A stretch of DNA of 62,238 nucleotides from Euzebyales bacterium (lineage in GTDB: Bacteria; Actinomycetota; Nitriliruptoria; Euzebyales; JAHELV01): positions 1-62,238 of the forward strand of contig DASUUK010000067.1 of NCBI GenBank assembly GCA_036374135.1, read 5' to 3'. Made by a program: the position numbers and the translations under genes. Under the pieces are notes generated by a model. It worked only from the letters and a program-made list of their open reading frames with translations. It was not told the DNA's origin and searched no databases. This document shows positions 35,468 to 42,136 of this stretch, one piece after another (positions within the stretch are counted from its first letter, which is position 1; every line of letters starts with the position of its first letter).

Positions 35468-36232
35468 TCAGGTGCGCAGGTACGACGCGCCGTTGGCGTC
35501 GACGATCGCGCCGGTCGCGATGACGGCGCGGTCCGAGGCGAGGAACGCGACGAGGTCGGCGATCTCGTCGGCGGTGGCGACCCGCCCGAGCGGGCTCTGG
35601 GCGCGGATGGACGCCCCGTCGGGGCCGGCGAGCAGATCGGCGGTCATGTCCGTCTCGACGAAGCCGGGCGCGACCGCGGTGACCGTGATGCCGTGCGGCG
35701 CGAGGTGCTGCGCCAGCGACTGCCCCATGCTGTTGAGCGCGGCCTTGCTGGCACCGTAGGCCGGATGGTCCGGTTCGCCGCGGAACGCACCGCGGGACGA
35801 CACGTTGACCACGCGGCCGCGACGACCGGTGTCGATCATGTGCCTGGCGACGGCCCAGGTGACGTTGGCAGCGCCGAGCAGGTTGACGGCGAGCGTCCGC
35901 TGCCATGCCGCGCACCAGTCGTCGTAGGACGTCGCGTCCAGGGGATGGGTGCGGTAGATGCCCGCATTGTTGACGAGCACGTCGATGCCGCCAGCCGCGG
36001 ACACGACCCACTCGACCATCCGGCGGACCGCCGCGGGGTCGGCGACATCGGCCGCGACGGTCACATGTCCGGAGCCGCGAAGCGACGCGACGGCGGATGC
36101 GGCGGCATCGGCGTCCTCGCGGAACCCGAGCGCGACGGTCGCGCCGAGCTCCGCGAGTCGTCGTGCGACGGCCGCGCCGATCCCACGTGAGCCGCCGGTG
36201 ACGAGCGCGACCCGGCCAGCCAGACCGGTCAC
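35468..36232 (-). CDS. SDR family oxidoreductase (FabG-like)
   Basis: Short-chain dehydrogenase of 254 aa. NAD(P) motif TGGSRGIGAAVAR, NNAGIY, catalytic Ser in VNVSSRGAF, and YGASKAALN with the Tyr and Lys. The LGRVATADEIADLVAFLAS and TGAIVDANGA tail is typical of 3-oxoacyl-ACP reductase-like SDRs. The GTG start is the only one before the Rossmann strand. It lies 43 bases after the small membrane gene, so a DUF192 / small protein / SDR series is likely. Confidence 0.88.
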   Translation of the reverse strand: MTGLAGRVALVTGGSRGIGAAVARRLAELGATVALGFREDADAAASAVASLRGSGHVTVAADVADPAAVRRMVEWVVSAAGGIDVLVNNAGIYRTHPLDATSYDDWCAAWQRTLAVNLLGAANVTWAVARHMIDTGRRGRVVNVSSRGAFRGEPDHPAYGASKAALNSMGQSLAQHLAPHGITVTAVAPGFVETDMTADLLAGPDGASIRAQSPLGRVATADEIADLVAFLASDRAVIATGAIVDANGASYLRT

Positions 36233-36275
36233 ACCCGCACGCCCTGGGACGTCGTGTCCGCGGTGCGCACGCCGG

Positions 36276-36422
36276 TCATCGACGATCGCGCCGCCGGCGC
36301 CAGCGGCTGCTCACACGACGGCCCCTGCTGTCGGCCACATCGGACCCGTGGAAGATCACCATCAGCGCCACGGGCAGCAGCAGCACGACCACGGCCACGA
36401 GCCACATCACCCAGACCGTCAC
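36276..36422 (-). CDS. Small single-pass membrane protein (48 aa)
   Basis: A GTG-started ORF too short for ordinary ORF calling. The first 24 residues are a membrane helix (VTVWVMWLVAVVVLLLPVAL), and the rest is strongly basic, ending RWRRRRDRR. By the positive-inside rule the tail faces the cytoplasm. Its GTG overlaps the DUF192 stop by 4 bases (GTGA), the coupling seen elsewhere in this window (grpE, the CoA transferase), which is the best evidence that it is real. Function unknown. Confidence 0.6.
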   Translation of the reverse strand: MTVWVMWLVAVVVLLLPVALMVIFHGSDVADSRGRRVSSRWRRRRDRR

Positions 36423-36961
36423 CCGCCATCACCACCCCGTGGACCGACCTCCATCGTCCAGCCCGGCGCGATGCCGCGTGTCGCGAAGTAGCCCTGGTTG
36501 GCCTCGACCGCGTGGACGTACGGTGCGTCCGGAGCGTACGACGGACACGGTTCCGCGTCACACGGTTCCATGTCGACGAGCTGCTGCACCGTGCCATCCT
36601 GCCCCACGAACGCGATCGTCAGCGGCAGCAGCGTGTTCTTCATCCAGAAGCCGCCCTCGACGGGTTCCTCGTAGACGAACAGCATGCCCGCCTCTGCGGG
36701 CAGGTCGGTGCGGAACATCAGCCCCGTCGCCCGCAGACTCCGGTTGTCGGCGACCAGCACCGGCATGACCACGCGGCGCTCACCGTCACTGAACGTGACC
36801 TCGGACACGTCGAAGCCCTCCGACGGCTGCAACGGTCCACCAGTGCCGGTCGTGGCGCTCGGACGAGCGGTCCGCTCCGCGTCCGAGGTGGTGACGTCGG
36901 CGGCTCCGGCGCACGCGGCGAGCACGAGTGCGCACAGCGGGAGGAGCAGACGGATCGTCAC
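36419..36961 (-). CDS. DUF192 lipoprotein
   Basis: A 180-aa exported protein. The signal peptide ends in a lipobox LVLAAC (C17). After a Thr/Ala-rich linker comes the DUF192 domain: RATGLMFRTDLPAEAGMLFV, FWMKNTLLPLTIAFVGQDG and VHAVEANQGYFATRGI. DUF192 proteins are small extracytoplasmic beta-domains of unknown function, sometimes near chaperones or periplasmic enzymes. GTG start. First gene of a run with the 48-aa membrane protein and probably the SDR. Confidence 0.87.
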   Translation of the reverse strand: MTIRLLLPLCALVLAACAGAADVTTSDAERTARPSATTGTGGPLQPSEGFDVSEVTFSDGERRVVMPVLVADNRSLRATGLMFRTDLPAEAGMLFVYEEPVEGGFWMKNTLLPLTIAFVGQDGTVQQLVDMEPCDAEPCPSYAPDAPYVHAVEANQGYFATRGIAPGWTMEVGPRGGDGG

Positions 36962-37041
36962 GCGGCCACCCTAGACCCTGGACCTGCGCGGAAGCCGCCC
37001 GGACACACGTCCCGCCAGCATGTTCTAGGCTCGCACATGCG

Positions 37042-37260
37042 ATGATCCGAAAGCAGCTGTACCTCGACGATGACCTCGACCACGAGCTCAAACTGCTCGC
37101 TGGGCGCACCGGGCTGTCGGAGGCCGAGCACGTGCGCCGTGCACTACGCCGCTACCTCGAGCAGGAGAACGCCGGTGGCGGGTTCGCGCCGCTCGTCGAG
37201 CTGGCTCAGAACGGATCGACGCCGCTGCGCAGGAACCGATCGCGGACCGCGGGAACCTGA
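37042..37260 (+). CDS. Ribbon-helix-helix antitoxin (VapB-like)
   Basis: A 72-aa protein. MIRKQLYLDDDLDHELKLLA gives the N-terminal DNA-binding strand and first helix, and TGLSEAEHVRRALRRYLEQE the second. The C-terminal 25 residues, ending PLRRNRSRTAGT, would be the toxin-wrapping tail. It stops 2 bases before the PIN-domain gene, the layout of a type II toxin-antitoxin operon in which the antitoxin comes first and autoregulates. No SD is obvious before the ATG. Confidence 0.8.
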   Translation: MIRKQLYLDDDLDHELKLLAGRTGLSEAEHVRRALRRYLEQENAGGGFAPLVELAQNGSTPLRRNRSRTAGT

Positions 37261-37262
37261 CG

Positions 37263-37685
37263 ATGCGCCAGGTCTACGTCGACAGCGAGGCGCTCGTCGC
37301 ACTGCTGCGTCCCGCCCATCGTTCACACAGGCGGATGCTCGGGCACTTCCAGCACCTGCTCGAGCAACGGGACATGCTGGTCACGACCGACATCGCCGTG
37401 GCAGAGGCCGCGACCGCGCTGCGGCGTGATCCGGGCCTCCACCGCGTGGTCGCGTTCCGCGACGCGCTCGCCAGGTCGGTCCGCGGCGGGGGCATCCGCA
37501 TCGTCGGCAGCGACGATCAGCTGCGGCAGCGCGCGTTCGCGATCATGGCCGCCAACCCCGACGTGACGCTCAGCTACGGCGACTGCGTGGCGGCCGCGAT
37601 GGCGAGCGGCAAGCGGGTCCAGGCGATCGTCGGCGTCAACACGGCACTGCGCAAGATGGGCTACGCGCTGGAGCCCGACGGCTGA
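37263..37685 (+). CDS. PIN-domain protein (VapC-like toxin)
   Basis: A 140-aa predicted RNase. Acidic residues of the PIN site: D7 (VYVDSEALVALL), D43/E48 (TTDIAVAEAATAL) and D107 (SYGDCVAAAM). The fourth, usually Asp in a TxDxxF context, is replaced by the stretch IVGVNTALR with N126. PIN domains need three to four carboxylates, so activity may be altered or the ligand shifted. It is directly downstream of the RHH antitoxin, which supports a VapBC-type module. Confidence 0.82.
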   Translation: MRQVYVDSEALVALLRPAHRSHRRMLGHFQHLLEQRDMLVTTDIAVAEAATALRRDPGLHRVVAFRDALARSVRGGGIRIVGSDDQLRQRAFAIMAANPDVTLSYGDCVAAAMASGKRVQAIVGVNTALRKMGYALEPDG

Positions 37686-37899
37686 TCCGGCACGGTGGGG
37701 CGCGTGAAGGCGCGGAGCACGCCGATCACGACGACCAATCCGTCGCCTCGCTGCAGTCCTCCAGCGTCGCGTGGACGATGTCGAACTGCCGAGAGGCCAT
37801 GGGCGGCACTGTGGACGTCCGTTGCACGGCGCGGCCGGACGCGTCTCAAGTACCATCGCGTCCCGCCGCGAGGTTGGAAGAGCGGCCGTAGGGAGCAAC

Positions 37900-40014
37900 A
37901 TGGACATGCTGGACATCCTGCGCCTGGTCGGAGGCCTGGCCATCCTGGGTGGCGGTGGTGCGCTGATCGTGCGCCGCATCGTCTACCTCGTCCGCCTCCT
38001 CGGCGTGGCCCAGCCGATGCCGGAGCGCGTGGCCGCGGTGCGGCAGCGGTGGACATCGCTCGTCGACGAGGTGCTGGGACAGCGCAAGATCCTCGCGTGG
38101 TCGGGCGTCGGCGTGCTCCACGCGTTCATCTTCTGGGGCTTCATCGTCCTGCAGAGCCAGACGGTCGAGGCCGTCGGCGAGGTCTTCGACCCCGAGTTCG
38201 CGATCCCGTTGCTCGGCGACAGCGAATGGCTGGGGTTCCTCCAGGACCTGTTCACCCTGCTCGTGCTGGTGGCCGTGGTCGGGTTCGTGCTCGTGCGGCT
38301 GGCCCAGGCGCCTGGTCGGGTGGGACGCCGGTCACGCTTCGCCGGTTCCAACCTCGATCAGGGCTGGTACGTGCTGCTGTTCGAGTTCGCGCTGCTGTAC
38401 TCGGTGCTCATCCTGCGCGGTGTGCGCGGTGCCGAAGGCACGCTGCCATACCCGGACGGCGCGTTCGTGTCGTCGTGGCTGGGCGATCAGTTCGTGTCGC
38501 TCGGCCCAGAGACGCTGCACCTGGTCGGCACGCTGGCGCTGCTGGCGCACCTGCTGGTGTTCGTCGCGTTCGCGTTGTTCACCCTCCACTCCAAGCACCT
38601 GCACATCTTCACGATCCCCTTCACGATCCCGCTGGCGCGGAAGCCGAAGGCGCTGGGCAAGCTCGAGACCAAGCGCATCGACATCGAGGAGATGGGCGAG
38701 GACGAGGTCCTCGGCGTGGGCGCGATCGAGCAGTTCGGCGTCAAGCGGTTCCTCGACTTCTACTCGTGCACCGAGTGCGGGCGCTGCCAGAGCCAGTGCC
38801 CCGCGTGGAACACCGGCAAGCCGCTGTCACCGAAGCTGCTGATCATGGACCTGCGCGACCACCTGTGGGAGCGTGGGCCGTCGCTGCTGTCGGGCGTGGC
38901 CACCAACGGCGAGGTGCCTCCGCTGGTCGGCGACGCCCCGGGGGCCCCGGCCGTCATCGACTACGACGTGCTGTGGTCGTGCACCACCTGCGGCGCCTGC
39001 GTGGAGGAGTGCCCGGTCGACATCGAGCACGTCGATCACATCATGGACCTGCGCCAGTACCAGTCGCAGATGGAGTCGGCGTTCCCGTCGGAGGCGGGCG
39101 GGATGCTGCGCAACCTCGAGAACTCCGGCGACCCGTGGGGGCTGGGCGCGTCGAAGCGGCTGGAGTGGGCCGGCGACCGCGACGTCAAGGTGCTCGGCGA
39201 GGACGTGGACCCCGACGAGGTCGACTACCTGTTCTGGGTCGGCTGTGCCGGCGCGTTGGAGGACCGCTCGAAGAAGACCACGCGGACGGTCGCGGACCTC
39301 CTCGACGCGGCCGGGCTGCGCTGGGCGGTGCTCGGGCAGGCCGAGACGTGCACGGGCGATCCGGCGCGCCGGCTGGGGGTCGAGTACCTGTTCCAGATGC
39401 TGGCCGAGCAGACGATCGAGACGCTGACCGAGGCGGGGGCGGACAAGCTGAAGATCGTCGCCACGTGCCCGCACTGCTTCAACACGCTGGCCAACGAGTA
39501 CCCGGACCTCGACGGCCGGTTCGACGTCGTGCACCACACGCAACTGCTGGCGCACCTGATCGCCGAGGGCCGGTTGTCGCCGCAGTCCCCCGTCGCCAAA
39601 CGGGTCACCTACCACGACCCCTGCTACCTCGGCCGCCACAACTCGGTGTACGACGAACCGCGCTCGGTCGTCGACGCCGTCGAGGGCCTCGAGCCGGTCG
39701 AGATGCCACGCTGCCGCAACCGCGGATTCTGCTGTGGTGCCGGTGGGGCGCGGTTCTACATGGAGGAGACCATCGGCAAGCGGGTCAACACCGAGCGGAT
39801 CGACGAGGCGCTCGCGCTCGAGCCCGACGTCGTGTCGACGGCCTGCCCGTTCTGTCTCGTCATGCTGGACGATGCCGTCCAGGACCGCACCGGCCCCGAT
39901 GGCCTGGCCGAGGGCCAGGTCAGGGTGGTCGACGTCGCGTCCCTGCTGGCCGACTCGCTGCTGCCGGTCGCCGCCGTGAACGGCGACGACATGCATCCGT
40001 CGACCACCGCCTGA
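37900..40014 (+). CDS. Membrane-bound Fe-S oxidoreductase, FadF / heterodisulfide-reductase-like
   Basis: A 704-aa fusion. Residues about 5-260 hold five to six membrane helices of the nitrate-reductase-gamma type. Two 4Fe-4S motifs follow: CTECGRCQSQCP from C291 and CTTCGACVEECP from C361. Two cysteine-rich CCG domains end the protein (CPHCFNTL near 523; CCGAGGARFYME near 610). Such proteins pass electrons from electron-transfer flavoprotein, for example after acyl-CoA dehydrogenases, to membrane quinone. No etfAB is in the window. The ATG at 37900 follows GGGAG; the longer ORF start is non-family. Confidence 0.88.
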   Translation: MDMLDILRLVGGLAILGGGGALIVRRIVYLVRLLGVAQPMPERVAAVRQRWTSLVDEVLGQRKILAWSGVGVLHAFIFWGFIVLQSQTVEAVGEVFDPEFAIPLLGDSEWLGFLQDLFTLLVLVAVVGFVLVRLAQAPGRVGRRSRFAGSNLDQGWYVLLFEFALLYSVLILRGVRGAEGTLPYPDGAFVSSWLGDQFVSLGPETLHLVGTLALLAHLLVFVAFALFTLHSKHLHIFTIPFTIPLARKPKALGKLETKRIDIEEMGEDEVLGVGAIEQFGVKRFLDFYSCTECGRCQSQCPAWNTGKPLSPKLLIMDLRDHLWERGPSLLSGVATNGEVPPLVGDAPGAPAVIDYDVLWSCTTCGACVEECPVDIEHVDHIMDLRQYQSQMESAFPSEAGGMLRNLENSGDPWGLGASKRLEWAGDRDVKVLGEDVDPDEVDYLFWVGCAGALEDRSKKTTRTVADLLDAAGLRWAVLGQAETCTGDPARRLGVEYLFQMLAEQTIETLTEAGADKLKIVATCPHCFNTLANEYPDLDGRFDVVHHTQLLAHLIAEGRLSPQSPVAKRVTYHDPCYLGRHNSVYDEPRSVVDAVEGLEPVEMPRCRNRGFCCGAGGARFYMEETIGKRVNTERIDEALALEPDVVSTACPFCLVMLDDAVQDRTGPDGLAEGQVRVVDVASLLADSLLPVAAVNGDDMHPSTTA

Positions 40015-40061
40015 CACGGACCGCCGGCGCGTCGACCGGCCTCGCCACCCCCTTCCCGCCC

Positions 40062-40245
40062 CTGGGGAGACTTGTCAACACATGACGCCCGGAATTTCCC
40101 CACAGGCGGGCGCCCGCCGCCCCCCTGGGGAGACCTGTCAACACACTGCGCCCGAACTCTCCCCACAGGCGGACGCCCGCCACCCCCTGGGGAGACCTGT
40201 CAACACATGACGCCCGGAACTTCCCCACAGGCGGGCGCGCCCCGT
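40062..40245. repeat. Three tandem copies of a 62-63 bp repeat
   Basis: Units start at 40062, 40125 and 40187 with CTGGGGAGACYTGTCAACAC. They continue through CGCCCGGAAYTTCCCCACAG to GGCGGGCGCCCGCC. The third unit is cut after GGCGGGCGCG. Each unit carries TGTCAACAC and TTCCCCACA, both close to the high-GC DnaA box TTGTCCACA, and an imperfect inverted pair CTGGGGA / TCCCCACAG. Copies differ at only a few positions. The rest of 40015-40347 holds no gene. Confidence 0.85.
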
Positions 40246-40347
40246 CGGCAACGGCACATGCGGGCGGATTCACCAATGCTGATGACGACAGGGCCGCGTT
40301 GATCGGCCATCGTGGTCGCTGCAGGAACGAACGCGGGAGACACGACG

Positions 40348-40518
40348 ATGGCGCTGACGGTCGCACACGATGTGGCACGGCTCACTGCGGCGGGACACTC
40401 GCTGCGCGACGCGGTCCGGCAGCTGGCGCGGCGGGCGCTGGCCGATGCGGAACGCGGCGTGGCGCACTCCTCGGCTTACCTTCAGGAGGTCCACCGGCTG
40501 ATGGTGGCAACGGCCTGA
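40348..40518 (+). CDS. Small hypothetical protein (56 aa)
   Basis: MALTVAHDVARLTAAGHSLR opens a short, all-helical, Ala/Arg/Leu-rich protein. GGGAGA lies 8 bases before the ATG, and a strong terminator starts 33 bases after the stop. That makes it a self-contained transcription unit. I do not recognise the family. It lies just behind the tandem repeats, which may contain its control region. Confidence 0.5.
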   Translation: MALTVAHDVARLTAAGHSLRDAVRQLARRALADAERGVAHSSAYLQEVHRLMVATA

Positions 40519-40550
40519 CGGTACGCGAGGCGGGAGCCGGGGCGGCGGGA

Positions 40551-40595
40551 GACGAGGCCCGGGGGCGGTTGGCGGGAACCGGCCCGGGCCTCGTC
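40551..40595 (+). terminator. Strong hairpin terminator
   Basis: GACGAGGCCCGGG (40551-40563) and CCCGGGCCTCGTC (40583-40595) pair perfectly over 13 bp. An inner stem CGGTT-GGCGGG-AACCG sits on top. It lies between the 56-aa gene and the convergent gene at 40672, so it can serve both. Confidence 0.75.
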
Positions 40596-40671
40596 GCGTC
40601 CGCGTGCCGTCGACCAGCCCCGGTCCGCGTTGTTCCTCCAGCGGTGGCGCGATCCCGGCCAGGCTCCCACA

Positions 40672-41124
40672 TCAACTGGTGCGCGTGAGCACGTCGCGCA
40701 GCGCGCGTCCCACCACGTCCTCGGTGGCGGCGTCACTCGCGCTGAGGATCCGGGCGCCGGCCTGGTACAGGTAGCCGAGGATGAACCGGCTCACCCGCTC
40801 GTCGGGACGGTGCAGTGCCAGGACCGGCGTGTCCGCGTTGCACGCGAGCACCAGTTCGGCACCCACGCCGAGCGAGGGCGCGCCGATGTACGCGAGCACC
40901 AGCCGGGCTGAAGCGAGCGCGGCCGTGTCCTGCTCGAAGACGGCCTGCGGCGACAGTTCACTGTGGTGTTCGGGGTCCGTACGCAGGTGCGGCACATAGG
41001 GGTCGAGACCACAGGACGCGCAGACCGCCGCCAGCCGCTCGTAGTAGCGCCGCGCCGAAGCGAGGTCGTCGACACGCGTCAGTGCACCGCTGATGTAGGC
41101 CGTTCCGGCGTTGCCGTCTCCCAT
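40672..41124 (-). CDS. Nucleoside 2-deoxyribosyltransferase-like protein
   Basis: A 150-aa protein. TAYISGALTRVDDLASARRY, the DTAALASARLVLAYIGAPSLGVGAEL segment and LACNADTPVLALHRP resemble the nucleoside deoxyribosyltransferase/LOG-like fold. The catalytic Glu would be the one in GVGAEL. It could act on nucleotides or a nucleotide-derived signal; nothing in the surroundings decides. The ATG at 41124 (MGDGNAGTAYISG) has GGAG 5 bases upstream; the ORF extends 13 codons further. Confidence 0.65.
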   Translation of the reverse strand: MGDGNAGTAYISGALTRVDDLASARRYYERLAAVCASCGLDPYVPHLRTDPEHHSELSPQAVFEQDTAALASARLVLAYIGAPSLGVGAELVLACNADTPVLALHRPDERVSRFILGYLYQAGARILSASDAATEDVVGRALRDVLTRTS

Positions 41125-41195
41125 GTCACTCCGCTGATGCACGTGGCCCGATGGATGCGCCATGATGCATCACGTGCGAGCGACGCAGACGACAG

Positions 41196-42089
41196 ATGGG
41201 TGCGTGGATGTACGTCGGGATCGAGGCCGGGGGAACGAAGTTCGTCTGTGCGGTCGGGACGGGCCCCAGCGACCTCGGGGACGTCACCACGTTCCCGACC
41301 ACGACGCCCGAAGAGACGCTGGGACGCACCTGCGAGTTCGTCGAGCGCCACGCTGACGGCCTCCGCGGCATCGGGGTGGCCTCTTTCGGACCGGTCGACC
41401 TCCGCGACGGATCGGACACCTACGGCTACATCACGTCCACACCCAAGCCCGGCTGGCAGAACGCCGACGTGCTGTCACCGCTGCGTCGGGTCGCCGACGT
41501 GCCGATCGGGTTCGACACCGACGTCAACGGCGCCGCGCTGGGTGAGGCACGGTGGGGTGCGGCATCCGACGTGCCGTCGTGCGTGTACGTGACCGTCGGC
41601 ACAGGGATCGGTGGGGGTGGCCTGCAGGAGGGGATGCCGATCCACGGTCTGCTGCACCCGGAGATGGGGCACCTGCCGATCGCCCGCCACCCCGACGATG
41701 ACTACGCCGGCCGCTGCCCCTTCCACGGCGACTGCCTGGAGGGCATGGCGGCGGGTCCGGCGATCGCCGAGCGCTGGGGCAGCCCTGCGCAGGACCTGCG
41801 GGGCGACGAGCTGCACCGGGCGATCGACATCGAGGCCGACTACTTGTCACAGATGGCCGCCGCGATGAGCTACATCCTGTCGCCACACCGGCTGATCTTC
41901 GGCGGCGGCGTGCTGCACCTCGAGGGGCTCGTCGACCGGCTGCGCGCGCGGCTGGTCGAACGGCTCAACGGCTACCTGGACGTGCCGGACATCACCGAGC
42001 ACGTCGATCGTTACGTGGTGCGTCCGGCGCTGGGCGACCACGCCGGCGTGCTCGGCGCCATCGCACTGGCCGATCGCGCCGCGGGCTGA
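41196..42089 (+). CDS. ROK-family sugar kinase, fructokinase-like
   Basis: A 297-aa kinase. YVGIEAGGTKFVCAVG is the phosphate loop, TVGTGIGGGG the second phosphate motif. The zinc site HPEMGHLPIARHPDDDYAGR with CPFHGDCLEGMAAGPA is that of ROK fructokinases. It phosphorylates fructose or a related hexose at C6. The internal ATG at 41208 (MYVGIEAGG) matches relatives better as a start, but neither ATG has a clear SD. No sugar transporter is adjacent. Confidence 0.87.
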   Translation: MGAWMYVGIEAGGTKFVCAVGTGPSDLGDVTTFPTTTPEETLGRTCEFVERHADGLRGIGVASFGPVDLRDGSDTYGYITSTPKPGWQNADVLSPLRRVADVPIGFDTDVNGAALGEARWGAASDVPSCVYVTVGTGIGGGGLQEGMPIHGLLHPEMGHLPIARHPDDDYAGRCPFHGDCLEGMAAGPAIAERWGSPAQDLRGDELHRAIDIEADYLSQMAAAMSYILSPHRLIFGGGVLHLEGLVDRLRARLVERLNGYLDVPDITEHVDRYVVRPALGDHAGVLGAIALADRAAG

Positions 42090-42136
42090 TCACGCCACTG
42101 GCGCGCAATGCACGTCGCGACGGCCGCCGACCGCGC

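Noticed and set aside
40062-40245. Chromosome origin or CRISPR array
   Set aside because: No dnaA/dnaN genes and no AT-rich unwinding element are present; units are contiguous without unique spacers.
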